From Planococcus sp. CPCC 101016 (lineage in GTDB: Bacteria > Bacillota > Bacilli > Bacillales_A > Planococcaceae): 64,000 nucleotides of DNA. Positions within the stretch are counted from its first letter, which is position 1; the number at the start of each line of letters is the position of its first letter. The notes beneath the pieces are model-generated. The model was not told the DNA's origin. It saw only the letters and a program-made list of their open reading frames with translations, and made no database searches. Location: NCBI RefSeq assembly GCF_007859295.1, contig NZ_VOHB01000002.1, positions 124,001 through 188,000 of the forward strand. Reading direction: 5' to 3'. A program made the translations under genes and the position numbers. This document shows, piece by piece, positions 24,321-33,855 of the stretch.

Positions 24321-24685
24321 TAGTCGAAGCGCTCATTCTTTGTTTGGGTTTTATAGTGGTTAATTTTTTTGTGGGGCGGTACATAAGGCGGCGCTGGGAA
24401 ATCACGAAGCGCAAGGAATGGCTGTATTGGCCACTGAACCGGACTCATGCTTTAATCGAAGCATTTCTGATGATCAGTTTTCTTATTGGAGCAGTCGTTT
24501 TAGGAAACCGGTTGATGGGAACCATCAATTGGGTCTATTATCTCTTTTTCTTTTTTGTGGTCGTTTCAGTGAGCCGAGCATTTATGGAATGGAAATACGC
24601 CAAAAGCGACAATATGTGGATCAGCCAATTGACAGAAGCAAGTATTGCAGCCCTGCTGCTGCTAAGCTTTTTTTTCCCGCTTTAA
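24317..24685 (+). CDS. Small membrane protein, DUF4181-like
   Basis: This 122-residue protein has about four hydrophobic helices, with the loop RKEWLYWPLNRTHALIE between the first and second. The loop resembles that of the DUF4181 protein at 21575. The start is TTG at 24317, backed by AGAGGAGGGAGAAGC, with a TTGA overlap to the upstream GNAT. This indicates translational coupling. Function unknown; the family call is less sure than for 21575. Confidence 0.68.
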   Translation: MIVEALILCLGFIVVNFFVGRYIRRRWEITKRKEWLYWPLNRTHALIEAFLMISFLIGAVVLGNRLMGTINWVYYLFFFFVVVSVSRAFMEWKYAKSDNMWISQLTEASIAALLLLSFFFPL

Positions 24686-24851
24686 CGGAGTATAGCCCTT
24701 CATCCGCAGTAGATTTTATGGGAGTTTAGCCTGTAAAGGAACTTTTCTTCTGATGATATTAGCACGTCTGAAAAAAGGAAGGATTAAGTGCACCCCTAGA
24801 GGGGAATAGCATCAGCAACCAAACTATGCACTACCTAAAGGAGAAGCGGCT

Positions 24852-25547
24852 ATGAAAAGGGAAAAAACGATTGAAGCGGAAATCAGCGGCTATATTTCCG
24901 GACTATTGCGCGCTCATTTTGGAAAAGGGCCAACATCAGTGTATGTAGCAGTCCGCGAACCATTTATTGTGATTCATTTGCGTGAATTTTTGTCGCCTAC
25001 TGAAAAAGTGTTGATGAAGCAAAACGAAACGGTACGAGTGCAAGTCATCAGGGATTTGCTGATGAATGATCTAAATGAGCAGATTAAACTGGATCTGTTA
25101 AAGTCTCTGGAACTTGATGTCAAAGAAATTTATGCAGATTGGAACCTGGATAATAAAACTGGGTTGTTGACTCTGGTGCTCAATGAAAAGGCCGTAGAAA
25201 AAGCCAGTGAATGGCCGAAGGGCATAGATAAAAAGGCATTTTATGAGGAAGTGGACGAGGCCAGCAGAAAAGCCCAAAAAGAACCTGAAAAAACCGAAGT
25301 ATTCTGGCTGAATGAGCGGACGGTACTGATTCAAAGAAAAGGGATTTTGATCGAACTTGAAAAAGAGTTGGTCAAAAATAATTTTTCAGAAGAACTCAAA
25401 TTGGCCAAACGTCCGCTGGAGTCAAAGCTCATTTATAGCTCCTCACTCGAGATGATTATGAAACGTAGAATAAACGAGGCATTTACCAACTGGGATTTTC
25501 ATGAGGATATGGGGTATATAGTGTTGCTGATCGAACCGGAACGTTGA
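24852..25547 (+). CDS. DUF2294 protein (MpsC-like)
   Basis: This 231-residue soluble protein has a clear DUF2294 domain at about residues 7-115 (EAEISGYISGLLRAHFGKGP at the start, VKEIYADWNLDNKTG at the end). The second half (about 145-231) aligns loosely with the first (LVKNN...INEAFTNWDFHEDMGY), so it looks like an internal duplication with a degenerate second copy. DUF2294 is the domain of Staphylococcus MpsC, part of a cation-translocating and bicarbonate-linked system. No mpsAB genes are in this window, so the role here is open. RBS AAAGGAGAAGCGGCT. A terminator follows. Confidence 0.8.
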   Translation: MKREKTIEAEISGYISGLLRAHFGKGPTSVYVAVREPFIVIHLREFLSPTEKVLMKQNETVRVQVIRDLLMNDLNEQIKLDLLKSLELDVKEIYADWNLDNKTGLLTLVLNEKAVEKASEWPKGIDKKAFYEEVDEASRKAQKEPEKTEVFWLNERTVLIQRKGILIELEKELVKNNFSEELKLAKRPLESKLIYSSSLEMIMKRRINEAFTNWDFHEDMGYIVLLIEPER

Positions 25548-25570
25548 CATTAACTAGTTAGAACACGAAA

Positions 25571-25612
25571 GCCGAAAGCTTCTATGTCAGATGCTTTCGG
25601 CTTGTTTATTTT
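25571..25612. terminator. Bidirectional terminator
   Basis: GCCGAAAGC (25571-25579) pairs with GCTTTCGGC (25593-25601), with a T-rich tail on the + strand. It lies between convergent genes. Confidence 0.82.
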
Positions 25613-26376
25613 TCTGGTATTTCAATCATTTTCTGCATGAGCGGCATTACCTTATTGCGCTCAAGAATCTGCATATCAATCCAGTCCATTTCCTTAGCCA
25701 GCAGGTGTTTGATATGCAAGGCAGCAGCTGCATGGTCGGCTGGTGTCATCAGGCTGGAGATTTTCTCGATTTCTGTAAAAACAGTTGGCGGCAAGGAACG
25801 GCTTATGGTTTTTAAGCCCAATTGCGCCCGGTGGGGTGCATACCGGTGCAGCAAAACCCGCGCTAAATGCTCCAGCACATGTGACAGCATCTTCACTGCC
25901 CAGACACCGTTCCCTCTGGCGCCCGCTTTGCGGTACTGAAATAAAAACCAGGCCACATCGATTACATGCTCGTTGTATTCTTCTTCGCTAAGCTTCAGAT
26001 TTTGTGATTCGGTAAATTGGTTCAATAGATTTTCGGGATCGTATAGAACTTTAAAGTAATCCTTTGGTGAAAATGATTCCACTGTTACCGTAAACAAGTC
26101 GATATGCAGCAAATCATCGAAAACCGCTATGAGTTGAGGGGCAATGATGAAGATATCGTCTTGGAACAACACCGGTCGGTAAGTTTGGAGATGAGTCATG
26201 CGTTCAGAAAGAAACAATTCTTCGTGTTCTTGGTTGACCAGGCAATACAAATCGATATCTGAATGTTCATCGTGTTCATTTCTGCCCATGGATCCTTTCA
26301 GGAAAACAGCCCGGACATAAGGGCTTTCGATTAAACTGGCTGTTATTTTTTCTGTTGCGACTTCCTGCACAAGCAT
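25606..26376 (-). CDS. Nucleotidyltransferase domain protein (KNTase-like)
   Basis: This 256-residue protein has the pol-beta nucleotidyltransferase signature VFLKGSMGRNEHDEHSDIDL near residue 28-47, that is G-S followed by D-x-D, the metal-binding pair. The C-terminal helical part (about 130-250) resembles aminoglycoside nucleotidyltransferase/KNTase-like proteins. Its real substrate (antibiotic, nucleotide or RNA) is unknown; resistance should not be inferred. I selected ATG at 26376 with AGGAGGGTTCCCC upstream; a longer frame to 26439 has no RBS. It is convergent with the DUF2294 gene. Confidence 0.78.
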   Translation of the reverse strand: MLVQEVATEKITASLIESPYVRAVFLKGSMGRNEHDEHSDIDLYCLVNQEHEELFLSERMTHLQTYRPVLFQDDIFIIAPQLIAVFDDLLHIDLFTVTVESFSPKDYFKVLYDPENLLNQFTESQNLKLSEEEYNEHVIDVAWFLFQYRKAGARGNGVWAVKMLSHVLEHLARVLLHRYAPHRAQLGLKTISRSLPPTVFTEIEKISSLMTPADHAAAALHIKHLLAKEMDWIDMQILERNKVMPLMQKMIEIPEK

Positions 26377-26483
26377 GGGGAACCCTCCTATGGCTGAGAA
26401 TGTTTTTTTTACTATAGCACAGAAGGATAAACCTTCCAATTTGAAGAATGAATAGAGATAGGAATTTAAGGAAGGTGAAGAAT

Positions 26484-27179
<696 letters not shown>

Positions 27180-27191
27180 AGGAGAATAGAG

Positions 27192-27962
27192 ATGCTGGAT
27201 ATTTTTCCGATACCGATAAACTCTTTACAACAAGAGAGAAGGATTCAGGTTTACTTGCCTCAAAGCTATTCGCTTAGCCAAAAGAACTACCCGGTGCTGT
27301 ACATGCATGATGGACAAAACGTTTTTCGAAACGATGGTGCGATTGGCGGGATTTCTCTGGAGCTTGAGAGATATTTAGATGAAAAAGACTTGGATGTCAT
27401 TGTAGTGGCCATCGATCAAAACAGCAGCGTACGGAAAAATGAGTACTGTCCTTGGGAGAATGGTGCATACAGCCAGAAATTTTTAGGAGCGGAAAGTCTT
27501 TCTTTTGGAGGCCACGGCAAACAATACCTTGAATTCATTGTTGAAGAGCTTAAACCCTATATTGATGAAAAATACAGAACGATAACAAATCGCACGGCAA
27601 TGGCCGGAATTTCGATGGGCGGTTTGATTAGCTTGTATGCAGCTTGCCATTACCCGAAGATATTCACTGATCTTATTCTTTTTTCCTCCGCATTTTATGC
27701 AAATCAAGAAAAGATAGAGGAATTGGTAAAGAGAACAGACCTCTCTAGCATCAACAGTCTATATATGGATTGCGGCACAGGTGAGGCTGGAATTGGAACG
27801 TCTACAAGCAAGGAGTTCCTGGTTTCCAATAACGCGGTTTATGAATTGCTGAGAAATAAGGTGCCTGCAGTAAACTTTAATGTCCTGGAAGGGGAGCAGC
27901 ATAACTATCGATCTTTCCAGAAAAGGGTTCCAAAGCTTTTTTCTTTTTTGGAAGGGAAGTGA
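27192..27962 (+). CDS. Alpha/beta hydrolase, putative esterase (Fes/YbbA-like)
   Basis: This 256-residue hydrolase is of the esterase D/enterochelin-esterase-like family (Pfam Esterase). YMHDGQNVFRND is near residue 37, the nucleophile elbow is GISMGGLISLYAA (about 139-151), and the catalytic His is in EGEQHNYRSF near 235. No signal peptide is visible, so it acts in the cytoplasm. AAAGGAGAATAGAG precedes ATG, 12 bases after the peptidase gene. It might hydrolyse siderophore esters, but nothing next to it supports that. Substrate unknown. Confidence 0.83.
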   Translation: MLDIFPIPINSLQQERRIQVYLPQSYSLSQKNYPVLYMHDGQNVFRNDGAIGGISLELERYLDEKDLDVIVVAIDQNSSVRKNEYCPWENGAYSQKFLGAESLSFGGHGKQYLEFIVEELKPYIDEKYRTITNRTAMAGISMGGLISLYAACHYPKIFTDLILFSSAFYANQEKIEELVKRTDLSSINSLYMDCGTGEAGIGTSTSKEFLVSNNAVYELLRNKVPAVNFNVLEGEQHNYRSFQKRVPKLFSFLEGK

Positions 27963-27966
27963 CTCG

Positions 27967-28449
27967 ATGAAAATTGAACTGGAAAAAGCAACGGCCATGG
28001 ATGCAACAGCTATATTGTCCATGCAAAGGTCAGCATTTTTGCCGCTTTTGGAGAAGTACCAGGACATGGATACCAATCCGGCAAATGAAACGGCGGAACG
28101 GATTCTTACCAGAATAAACAGCCCTGGATCTTTCTATTATAAAATCTTGAATCAAGGAAAAATGGTGGGTGCCATTCGAGTGAAGTCTGATAAAGATCGC
28201 CGGTTTTGGATCAGCCCTTTATTCATCGACCCAGCTTACCAAAGGCTCGGGATAGCAGGGCGGGCGATGCAATTAACTGAACTTTTGCATGCAGAAGCCA
28301 AAACGTGGGAGCTGGCGACCATCCTTCAAGAGGAGGCGAATTGCCGGTTCTATGAGAAAATGGGATACAAGGCGACAGGTGCCACCGAACGGTTGAATGA
28401 CAGAGCCACTTTGGGCTATTTCAGAAAATCAGCAAAGGGCGTGGAATAA
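27967..28449 (+). CDS. GNAT family N-acetyltransferase (160 aa)
   Basis: Single-domain GNAT beginning MKIELEKATAMDATAILSMQ, with the acetyl-CoA loop DPAYQRLGIAGRAMQLTELL (about 90-109) and NCRFYEKMGYKATG near the C-terminus. ATG at 27967 follows GGAAGGGAAGTG at the end of the esterase gene; longer in-frame starts lie inside that gene. The stop directly abuts the ATG of the DUF6176 gene. Substrate unknown. Confidence 0.84.
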   Translation: MKIELEKATAMDATAILSMQRSAFLPLLEKYQDMDTNPANETAERILTRINSPGSFYYKILNQGKMVGAIRVKSDKDRRFWISPLFIDPAYQRLGIAGRAMQLTELLHAEAKTWELATILQEEANCRFYEKMGYKATGATERLNDRATLGYFRKSAKGVE

Positions 28450-28800
28450 ATGAAACTGACGGCAGAGCTGTCAAAATTCAAAGTCAAAGAAGGAAAAGCG
28501 GAAGTGGTCGACCAATGGATGGCTTTCTTGAATGAGCATATGGATAGTGTACTGCTGACACTCGAAGATGAAAAAATGTTTGTCGAAACGATTTTCAAAG
28601 AAGAGATCGAGGGAGCAGCCTATTTGTATTGGTATTCAGTTCAAGGAGAAGGGGGAAGCGAACTGGAAAACTCGGATCATGAAGTAGATAAGAAACATAT
28701 GGAATTCTGGAATGAATGCATCGATTTCAACTATCCATCAACGGACATGGATGCTCAAGTTGTGATGATACAGAAAAAAATCAGAACTGTAATGACGTAA
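28450..28800 (+). CDS. DUF6176 family protein
   Basis: This 116-residue protein is without signal peptide or membrane segment. It has the pattern KVKEGKAEVVDQWMAFLNEH and a YLYWYSVQGEGG segment that I associate with DUF6176. It may be a small ferredoxin-like (ABM-type) fold, but this is a guess. It starts one base after the GNAT stop, so the two genes are translationally coupled. A terminator follows at 28845. Function unknown. Confidence 0.7.
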   Translation: MKLTAELSKFKVKEGKAEVVDQWMAFLNEHMDSVLLTLEDEKMFVETIFKEEIEGAAYLYWYSVQGEGGSELENSDHEVDKKHMEFWNECIDFNYPSTDMDAQVVMIQKKIRTVMT

Positions 28801-28844
28801 AAGAAGAATATAACAGAGCAACGCACAACTAAACCAGAGCAGTG

Positions 28845-28882
28845 ACCGCCTTCAGCATATCGAAAATGCTAAAGGTTTTTTT
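28845..28882 (+). terminator. Terminator after the DUF6176 gene
   Basis: ACC-GCCTTCAGCAT pairs with ATGCTAAAGGT and is followed by seven T. Confidence 0.75.
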
Positions 28883-28941
28883 GTGTAGAAAAACTTCTTC
28901 TTTTTGTTAGGTTTACTGACATCAAATGATGAATTAGTACT

Positions 28942-28956
28942 ATGTAAGCGCTTGAA
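28942..28956. promoter_or_regulatory. cre-like site upstream of nirB
   Basis: ATGTAAGCGCTTGAA fits the CcpA cre pattern WTGNAANCGNWNNCW except for one position. It lies 78 bases upstream of the -35 box. Tentative. Confidence 0.35.
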
Positions 28957-29033
28957 AAAAGTATTAATGAAGGGTAATGCTGAAAATAGAGAGATTATTT
29001 TAAATTTGATGTTAGGTTTAATTACATTTAGAG

Positions 29034-29062
29034 TTGACAGCAAATGAGTATCCATCTATATT
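29034..29062 (+). promoter_or_regulatory. Sigma-A promoter of the nir operon
   Basis: TTGACA (29034-29039), exactly 17 bases, then TATATT (29057-29062). The start codon of nirB is about 100 bases further on, leaving a leader of about 95 bases. Confidence 0.75.
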
Positions 29063-29165
29063 TAATAAAATAAAAATTTGAATAGTTTGATAACTAAGCG
29101 AAAGAAAACAAGCTTTCAAAAAATCAAGAACGGCTGCACCTATTCTATTTGGAAGGGTTGATAAG

Positions 29166-31577
29166 ATGAGCAAACAAAAATTACTACTGATCGGCAACGG
29201 GATGGCAGGGATACGGGCCATCGAAGAAATATTGAAGCTAGCTCCAGATAAATTCGATATCACGGTTTTTGGAGATGAGCCATATCCCAACTATAATCGG
29301 ATTCAATTGTCAAAAGTTTTGCAGGGAGATACGGAAATTGCGGATATTACGCTAAATGATTGGAACTGGTATGAAGAGAATGGAATTTCCCTATACACAG
29401 GAGAGTCAGTTACTGGCATCGATACAAAACAGCAAACAATTTCCACTGATAAAGGGCGCAAGATTGCTTACGACAAACTGATTATCGCAACCGGTTCAGT
29501 GCCTTTTATGCTGCCGCTTCCGGGAGCAGATAAAGAAGGAGTCACCGCTTTCCGCAATATAAGAGATTGCGAACAAATGATTCAAGCTTCGCAGGAGCAT
29601 AAAAAAGCGGTGGTTATTGGCGGGGGATTACTCGGATTAGAGGCTGCTCGGGGCTTGTTAAACCTTGGAATGACGGTGGATGTTGTTCATCTTTCTGACA
29701 CCCTGATGGAACGGCAATTGGACAAAACAGCTGGCAAGATGCTGCAAAAGGAATTGGAAAGCCAAGGCATGAATTTTTTATTGGAAAAGCAGTCAGCTGA
29801 AATAATAGGAGAAGAACGGGTTGCCGGCTTGAAATTCGCAGATGGTGAGGAAGTCCAGGCCGATCTGGTCGTCATGGCTGTCGGCATCAAGCCAAATGCA
29901 GCACTCGCGAAAGACAGCGGCATTGAAGTTAACAGAGGAATTATCGTCAATGACTATTTGGAAACAAACGTGGCCGGCGTTTATGCTGTCGGTGAGTGTG
30001 TTGAGCATCGGGGAGCGGTATATGGACTTGTTGCTCCGTTGTATCAGCAAGGACAGGAAATGGCGAAGCGGATTTGCGGAACAGAAAGTGTGGGCTATCA
30101 AGGATCTGTCTTGTCTACTCAACTGAAGGTTTCAGGTGTAGATGTTTTCTCTGCAGGGAAAATCGTTGAGGACGAAGAGACGAAATCAGTGAAAGTATTT
30201 GATGATTGGCGAGGCGTCTATCAAAAAGTGTTAATAGATGAGGGAAAAATCACCGGTGCAGTCCTATTCGGAGATACCAAAGATGGCAACCGCTTACTGG
30301 GCTTGATCAATAAATCAGCGCCTATTGAAGAGTATATGGATAATGCAGCATCGCAAGAAACAGGAGTCGATCTGGTCGCTTCTATGCCAAACGAAGAAAT
30401 CATTTGCGGCTGCAACGGTGTAACCAAAGGGGCAATTGTCGATGCCATCAACAGCCAGGGGTTGACGACGGTCGAGCAGGTCAAAGGGTGCACCAGTGCC
30501 TCCCGGTCATGTGGAGGATGTACATCGCTTGTTTCCGATTTAGTGGCATGTACGATAGGGGATGCTTTTGAGCAGAATCAAAAAGAGTCGGTATGTTCAT
30601 GTACGACTTTGTCCAAGGACGAAGTAATCGAAGAAATCAAAGCAAAAGGATTGTCTCATACTAGAGAAGTGATGAACGTTCTCGGATGGACATCAGAAGA
30701 AGGCTGTTCGAAATGCCGCCCTGCTTTAAATTACTATTTGGGCATGCTGAATCCCACAGGCTATAAAGATGAAAAAGAATCACGTTACGTTAATGAAAGA
30801 CTGCGAGCCAACATTCAAAAAGACGGCACCTATAGTGTGGTGCCAAGAATGTACGGAGGGGTAACCAACTCAAAAGACTTGCGGAAAATCGCCGATGTTG
30901 CAGATAAATACGAAGTGAAATTAATTAAAGTGACAGGTGGACAGCGAATTGATTTGTTTGGTGTTAAAAAAGACGATTTACCGAGCATCTGGGCAGAATT
31001 GGATATGCCTTCAGGAGCCGCATATGCCAAAGGCTTACGTACAGTAAAAACGTGCGTAGGCGCAGACTTTTGCCGATTCGGAACTTCAGATTCCATCGGT
31101 TTGGGAACACAATTAGAGAAGAAATTTGAAGGCATGAACGCACCGCATAAAGTGAAAATGAGTGTCTCAGCTTGTCCGAGAAATTGTGCAGAAGGCGCCG
31201 TGAAAGATGTAGGGATCATCGGGTTGGACGGCGAATACGAAATATACGTTGGGGGAAATGCCGGAACGCATATGAGACAGGCCGAACTACTGGCTAAAGT
31301 GAAAACTGAGAAAGAAGTCTTGGAGACGACGGCCGCATTTTTGCAATATTACCGGGAAACAGCGAATTACTTGGACCGGACATCTGTGTGGGTGGAGCGG
31401 ATGGGAATCGATCATATTAAAGAAGTTCTCGCGGACGAGCAGACCTTTAAAGAGTTGAACAAACGAATGGATGAAAACATGTCTGTCGTCCAGGATGGCT
31501 GGAAAGAAGTATTGGAAGACAAAACAATGGCTAGAGATCTTTATGAGAATGTGAAAATACCTGTAGGGACAAAATGA
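29166..31577 (+). CDS. nirB: NAD(P)H nitrite reductase, large subunit
   Basis: This 803-residue enzyme reduces nitrite to ammonia with six electrons from NAD(P)H. Domains in order: FAD/NAD-binding reductase (1-390; LLIGNGMAGIRAIEE and AVVIGGGLLGLEAARG), two BFD-like [2Fe-2S] regions (about 413-460, IICGCNGVT...CGGC; and about 477-525, SVCSCTTL...GCSKCRP), a nitrite/sulfite reductase ferredoxin-like half (about 545-610), and the siroheme/4Fe-4S domain with TCVGADFCRF and SACPRNCAEG supplying four Cys. It corresponds to B. subtilis NasD. It leads an operon with nirD and two siroheme genes. No nitrate reductase gene is in the window. Confidence 0.95.
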   Translation: MSKQKLLLIGNGMAGIRAIEEILKLAPDKFDITVFGDEPYPNYNRIQLSKVLQGDTEIADITLNDWNWYEENGISLYTGESVTGIDTKQQTISTDKGRKIAYDKLIIATGSVPFMLPLPGADKEGVTAFRNIRDCEQMIQASQEHKKAVVIGGGLLGLEAARGLLNLGMTVDVVHLSDTLMERQLDKTAGKMLQKELESQGMNFLLEKQSAEIIGEERVAGLKFADGEEVQADLVVMAVGIKPNAALAKDSGIEVNRGIIVNDYLETNVAGVYAVGECVEHRGAVYGLVAPLYQQGQEMAKRICGTESVGYQGSVLSTQLKVSGVDVFSAGKIVEDEETKSVKVFDDWRGVYQKVLIDEGKITGAVLFGDTKDGNRLLGLINKSAPIEEYMDNAASQETGVDLVASMPNEEIICGCNGVTKGAIVDAINSQGLTTVEQVKGCTSASRSCGGCTSLVSDLVACTIGDAFEQNQKESVCSCTTLSKDEVIEEIKAKGLSHTREVMNVLGWTSEEGCSKCRPALNYYLGMLNPTGYKDEKESRYVNERLRANIQKDGTYSVVPRMYGGVTNSKDLRKIADVADKYEVKLIKVTGGQRIDLFGVKKDDLPSIWAELDMPSGAAYAKGLRTVKTCVGADFCRFGTSDSIGLGTQLEKKFEGMNAPHKVKMSVSACPRNCAEGAVKDVGIIGLDGEYEIYVGGNAGTHMRQAELLAKVKTEKEVLETTAAFLQYYRETANYLDRTSVWVERMGIDHIKEVLADEQTFKELNKRMDENMSVVQDGWKEVLEDKTMARDLYENVKIPVGTK

Positions 31578-31592
31578 TAAAGGGGGATGGAT

Positions 31593-31961
31593 ATGGAGAA
31601 ATTGATCAGCCGTGTTTTTATAGCGAAAGTTGATGAGCTTCCGAAAAATTTGGGGAAGAGAGTCTATGTAGGCGACGGCAATTTAGAATTGGCCGTCTTC
31701 AAGCTGGCTAATGGAGACATACGGGCCATCGAAAACCGCTGTCCGCATAAAGCTGGGGTTTTATCCGAAGGAATGGTAAGCGGAGAATATGTTTTTTGTC
31801 CCATGCATGACTGGAAAATCAGCGTGGTGGACGGAAAAGCCCAAGGGCCGGATGTCGGTTGTGTCAAAACTTTCAAAGTGGCAGTGGAAGACGGCGAAGT
31901 CTATGTATTGCTCGGGGAAGCTGAAGAAGCATCCCTCCCGTCAGAATGCAGCCATTCTTAA
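31593..31961 (+). CDS. nirD: Nitrite reductase small subunit (Rieske-type)
   Basis: This 122-residue partner of NirB corresponds to B. subtilis NasE. Unlike the E. coli NirD, it keeps both Rieske ligand pairs: NRCPHKAG (Cys/His) and FCPMHDW (Cys/His), so it should bind a [2Fe-2S] cluster. I favour ATG at 31593, where AAAGGGGG sits 6 bases away; an ATG at 31587 overlaps the RBS. It begins 15 bases after nirB. The C-terminal [13 protein letters not shown] tail is polar and probably flexible. Confidence 0.92.
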   Translation: MEKLISRVFIAKVDELPKNLGKRVYVGDGNLELAVFKLANGDIRAIENRCPHKAGVLSEGMVSGEYVFCPMHDWKISVVDGKAQGPDVGCVKTFKVAVEDGEVYVLLGEAEEASLPSECSHS

Positions 31962-32026
31962 GGAAACAGCGATCAATTTCTAAGGCTGTAAAAAAGGGCA
32001 GGCAAATGAGGAAAGGTGGCAATAAT

Positions 32027-32803
32027 ATGGTGGGTACAGTCTATTTAGTAGGAGCAGGTCCTGGAGATCCTGAGTTAATCACCGTCAAAGGACTTCGCCT
32101 TTTGGAGTCTGCAGACGTCATTTTATACGATCGGCTCGTGAACCGGGAACTGCTCGAACATGCGAAAGAAGATGCGCAGCTTATCTATTGCGGAAAACTT
32201 CCTCATTACCATACGATGAAGCAGGAAACCATCAATCATTTTCTGGTGAAGTACGCGAAAAAAGGGTTACAGGTCGTCCGCTTAAAGGGAGGAGATCCGT
32301 TTGTTTTTGGGAGAGGCGGAGAAGAGGCGGAGGAATGCGCGAAAAACGGTGTTAATTTTGAAGTGGTGCCGGGCATTACCTCAGGGATAGCTGCTGCTGC
32401 TTATGCGGGAATTCCGGTGACTCATAGAACCTTAAGCAAGAGTTTTGCGTTTGTTACAGGGCACCAGGCTGGAGATGTAGAAGCCGAGCACCAATGGGAG
32501 CATCTGGCTAAAGCAGTGGACACCATTTGTGTATATATGGGCGTTCAGCAATTGCCGAACATTATCAATCACTTGATCAATAATGGCAAGTCTTCAAAAA
32601 CACCGATTGCACTTGTGCATTGGGGGACATTAAATGAACAGCGTACAGTGGTGGGTACTTTGGAGACGATTGAAAACCAAGTGAAGGAAGCGGATATTTC
32701 CAATCCAAGCATGATCATCATTGGTGAAGTGGTCCAGCTTCATCGAAAGATCAATTGGTTTGACGAAGAAATTGTCCCGCACTTGCCAGTTATGCAGAAT
32801 TGA
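32027..32803 (+). CDS. Uroporphyrinogen-III C-methyltransferase (SUMT)
   Basis: This 258-residue SAM-dependent enzyme makes precorrin-2, the first committed step to siroheme, the cofactor of NirB. It is like B. subtilis NasF/SumT. Motifs: VYLVGAGPGDPELITVKG at residues 4-21, LKGGDPFVFGRGGEE (about 83), VVPGITSGIAAAAYAGIPVT (about 112-131) and FVTGHQ (about 141). ATG at 32027 is supported by GAAAGGTGG. A frame reaching back to 31946 overlaps nirD and is not needed. Part of the nir operon. Often called cobA in this setting. Confidence 0.92.
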   Translation: MVGTVYLVGAGPGDPELITVKGLRLLESADVILYDRLVNRELLEHAKEDAQLIYCGKLPHYHTMKQETINHFLVKYAKKGLQVVRLKGGDPFVFGRGGEEAEECAKNGVNFEVVPGITSGIAAAAYAGIPVTHRTLSKSFAFVTGHQAGDVEAEHQWEHLAKAVDTICVYMGVQQLPNIINHLINNGKSSKTPIALVHWGTLNEQRTVVGTLETIENQVKEADISNPSMIIIGEVVQLHRKINWFDEEIVPHLPVMQN

Positions 32804-32818
32804 GAGGGGGTTCTGCCT

Positions 32819-33580
32819 GTGAAGGCGATATTATATGTAGGGCATGGCACACGTTCAAAAAAAGGAGCTGCAGAAGCGACAGGATTCTTGGAAAAGATTA
32901 TCGGACAAAATCCAATTTCCATTCAGGAGATCAGCTTCTTGGAGCTAACTGAACCTTTTATTGAAGAAGGTTTTACCCGATGTGTCGAAAAAGGGGCTAC
33001 AAAAATCACTGTTGTACCGCTTTTCCTGTTGGCGGCCGGACATATTAAGACCGATATTCCAGAAGCCCTTCTTCCTTTGCAACGACAATACCCGCAAATT
33101 CAAGTTACTGTTGCCGATCCATTCGGCGTACAGAAGCGGATATTGGATGCAATTGCGGAAATGGTCAGAGCCGGCCGCGTATGGAGCGGCACAGAAGCAC
33201 TCTTGGTTGTTGGCAGAGGCAGCAGTGATCCCGCCATACATAAAGCTTTTGGGGAAATAGCTGAAGGTTTAAAGCAGCGGTTAGGGACTGAAACCATCTC
33301 CCTTTGTTACCTCGCAGCAACAACTCCAACTTTTCAACAAGGCATAAAAGATATTTCCCGGGAAATAGAGTCGCGTGTCATTGTTATCCCGTATTTATTG
33401 TTCGAGGGACTCCTGCTGGATGAAATTGAGCGGGAAGTGGACAAGAGAAAAGGTCAGGGCCAGCAAATTTCACATACAGGTTGCTTGAGCCGTCATCAGG
33501 CTATACAAGAAATTATCTTGGAGCGTTCGGCGGAGGATCAAGAAGAAACAGGCGAAAGCGGGCGGGTGTCGATTCCCTGA
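32819..33580 (+). CDS. Sirohydrochlorin chelatase (CbiX/SirB family)
   Basis: This 253-residue chelatase would insert iron into sirohydrochlorin to complete siroheme. The N-terminal YVGHGTRSKKG carries the metal-binding His of the family, and a second His is in FLLAAGHIKTDI (about 70). It is the two-lobed length usual for SirB (about 250-260). Start is GTG at 32819 with GAGAGGGGG upstream, 15 bases after the SUMT stop. A precorrin-2 dehydrogenase (SirC) is not in the window. Cobalt chelation for B12 is an alternative, but operon context favours iron. Confidence 0.88.
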   Translation: MKAILYVGHGTRSKKGAAEATGFLEKIIGQNPISIQEISFLELTEPFIEEGFTRCVEKGATKITVVPLFLLAAGHIKTDIPEALLPLQRQYPQIQVTVADPFGVQKRILDAIAEMVRAGRVWSGTEALLVVGRGSSDPAIHKAFGEIAEGLKQRLGTETISLCYLAATTPTFQQGIKDISREIESRVIVIPYLLFEGLLLDEIEREVDKRKGQGQQISHTGCLSRHQAIQEIILERSAEDQEETGESGRVSIP

Positions 33581-33855
33581 AGTCTTGCTAAGCTTGTTTT
33601 TTTATTGAAAAGTAGTTGAAGAGAATTTCTTGAAAGACAAAGAGTGTTCCAATATCGTGGCTTCTGCTATAGTGGCAATAAGGGCGGTATCGTTGTTGAA
33701 CTGCACCTCTTAAAGATACTCAACAATCGAATAGTTCTGCCTTGATCTTACATCGACAGGGACGGAGAAAACCTATAGTGAATTTACTGCCCGTCTGTCC
33801 AGCGTTGGAACCGATGGGCTTTATTTCGGTTTTCCTCCCAAAAGGAGAGAAAAAA

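Noticed and set aside
25606-26376. Aminoglycoside resistance gene
   Set aside because: The nucleotidyltransferase motif is present, but the substrate cannot be read from it and there is no mobile or resistance context.
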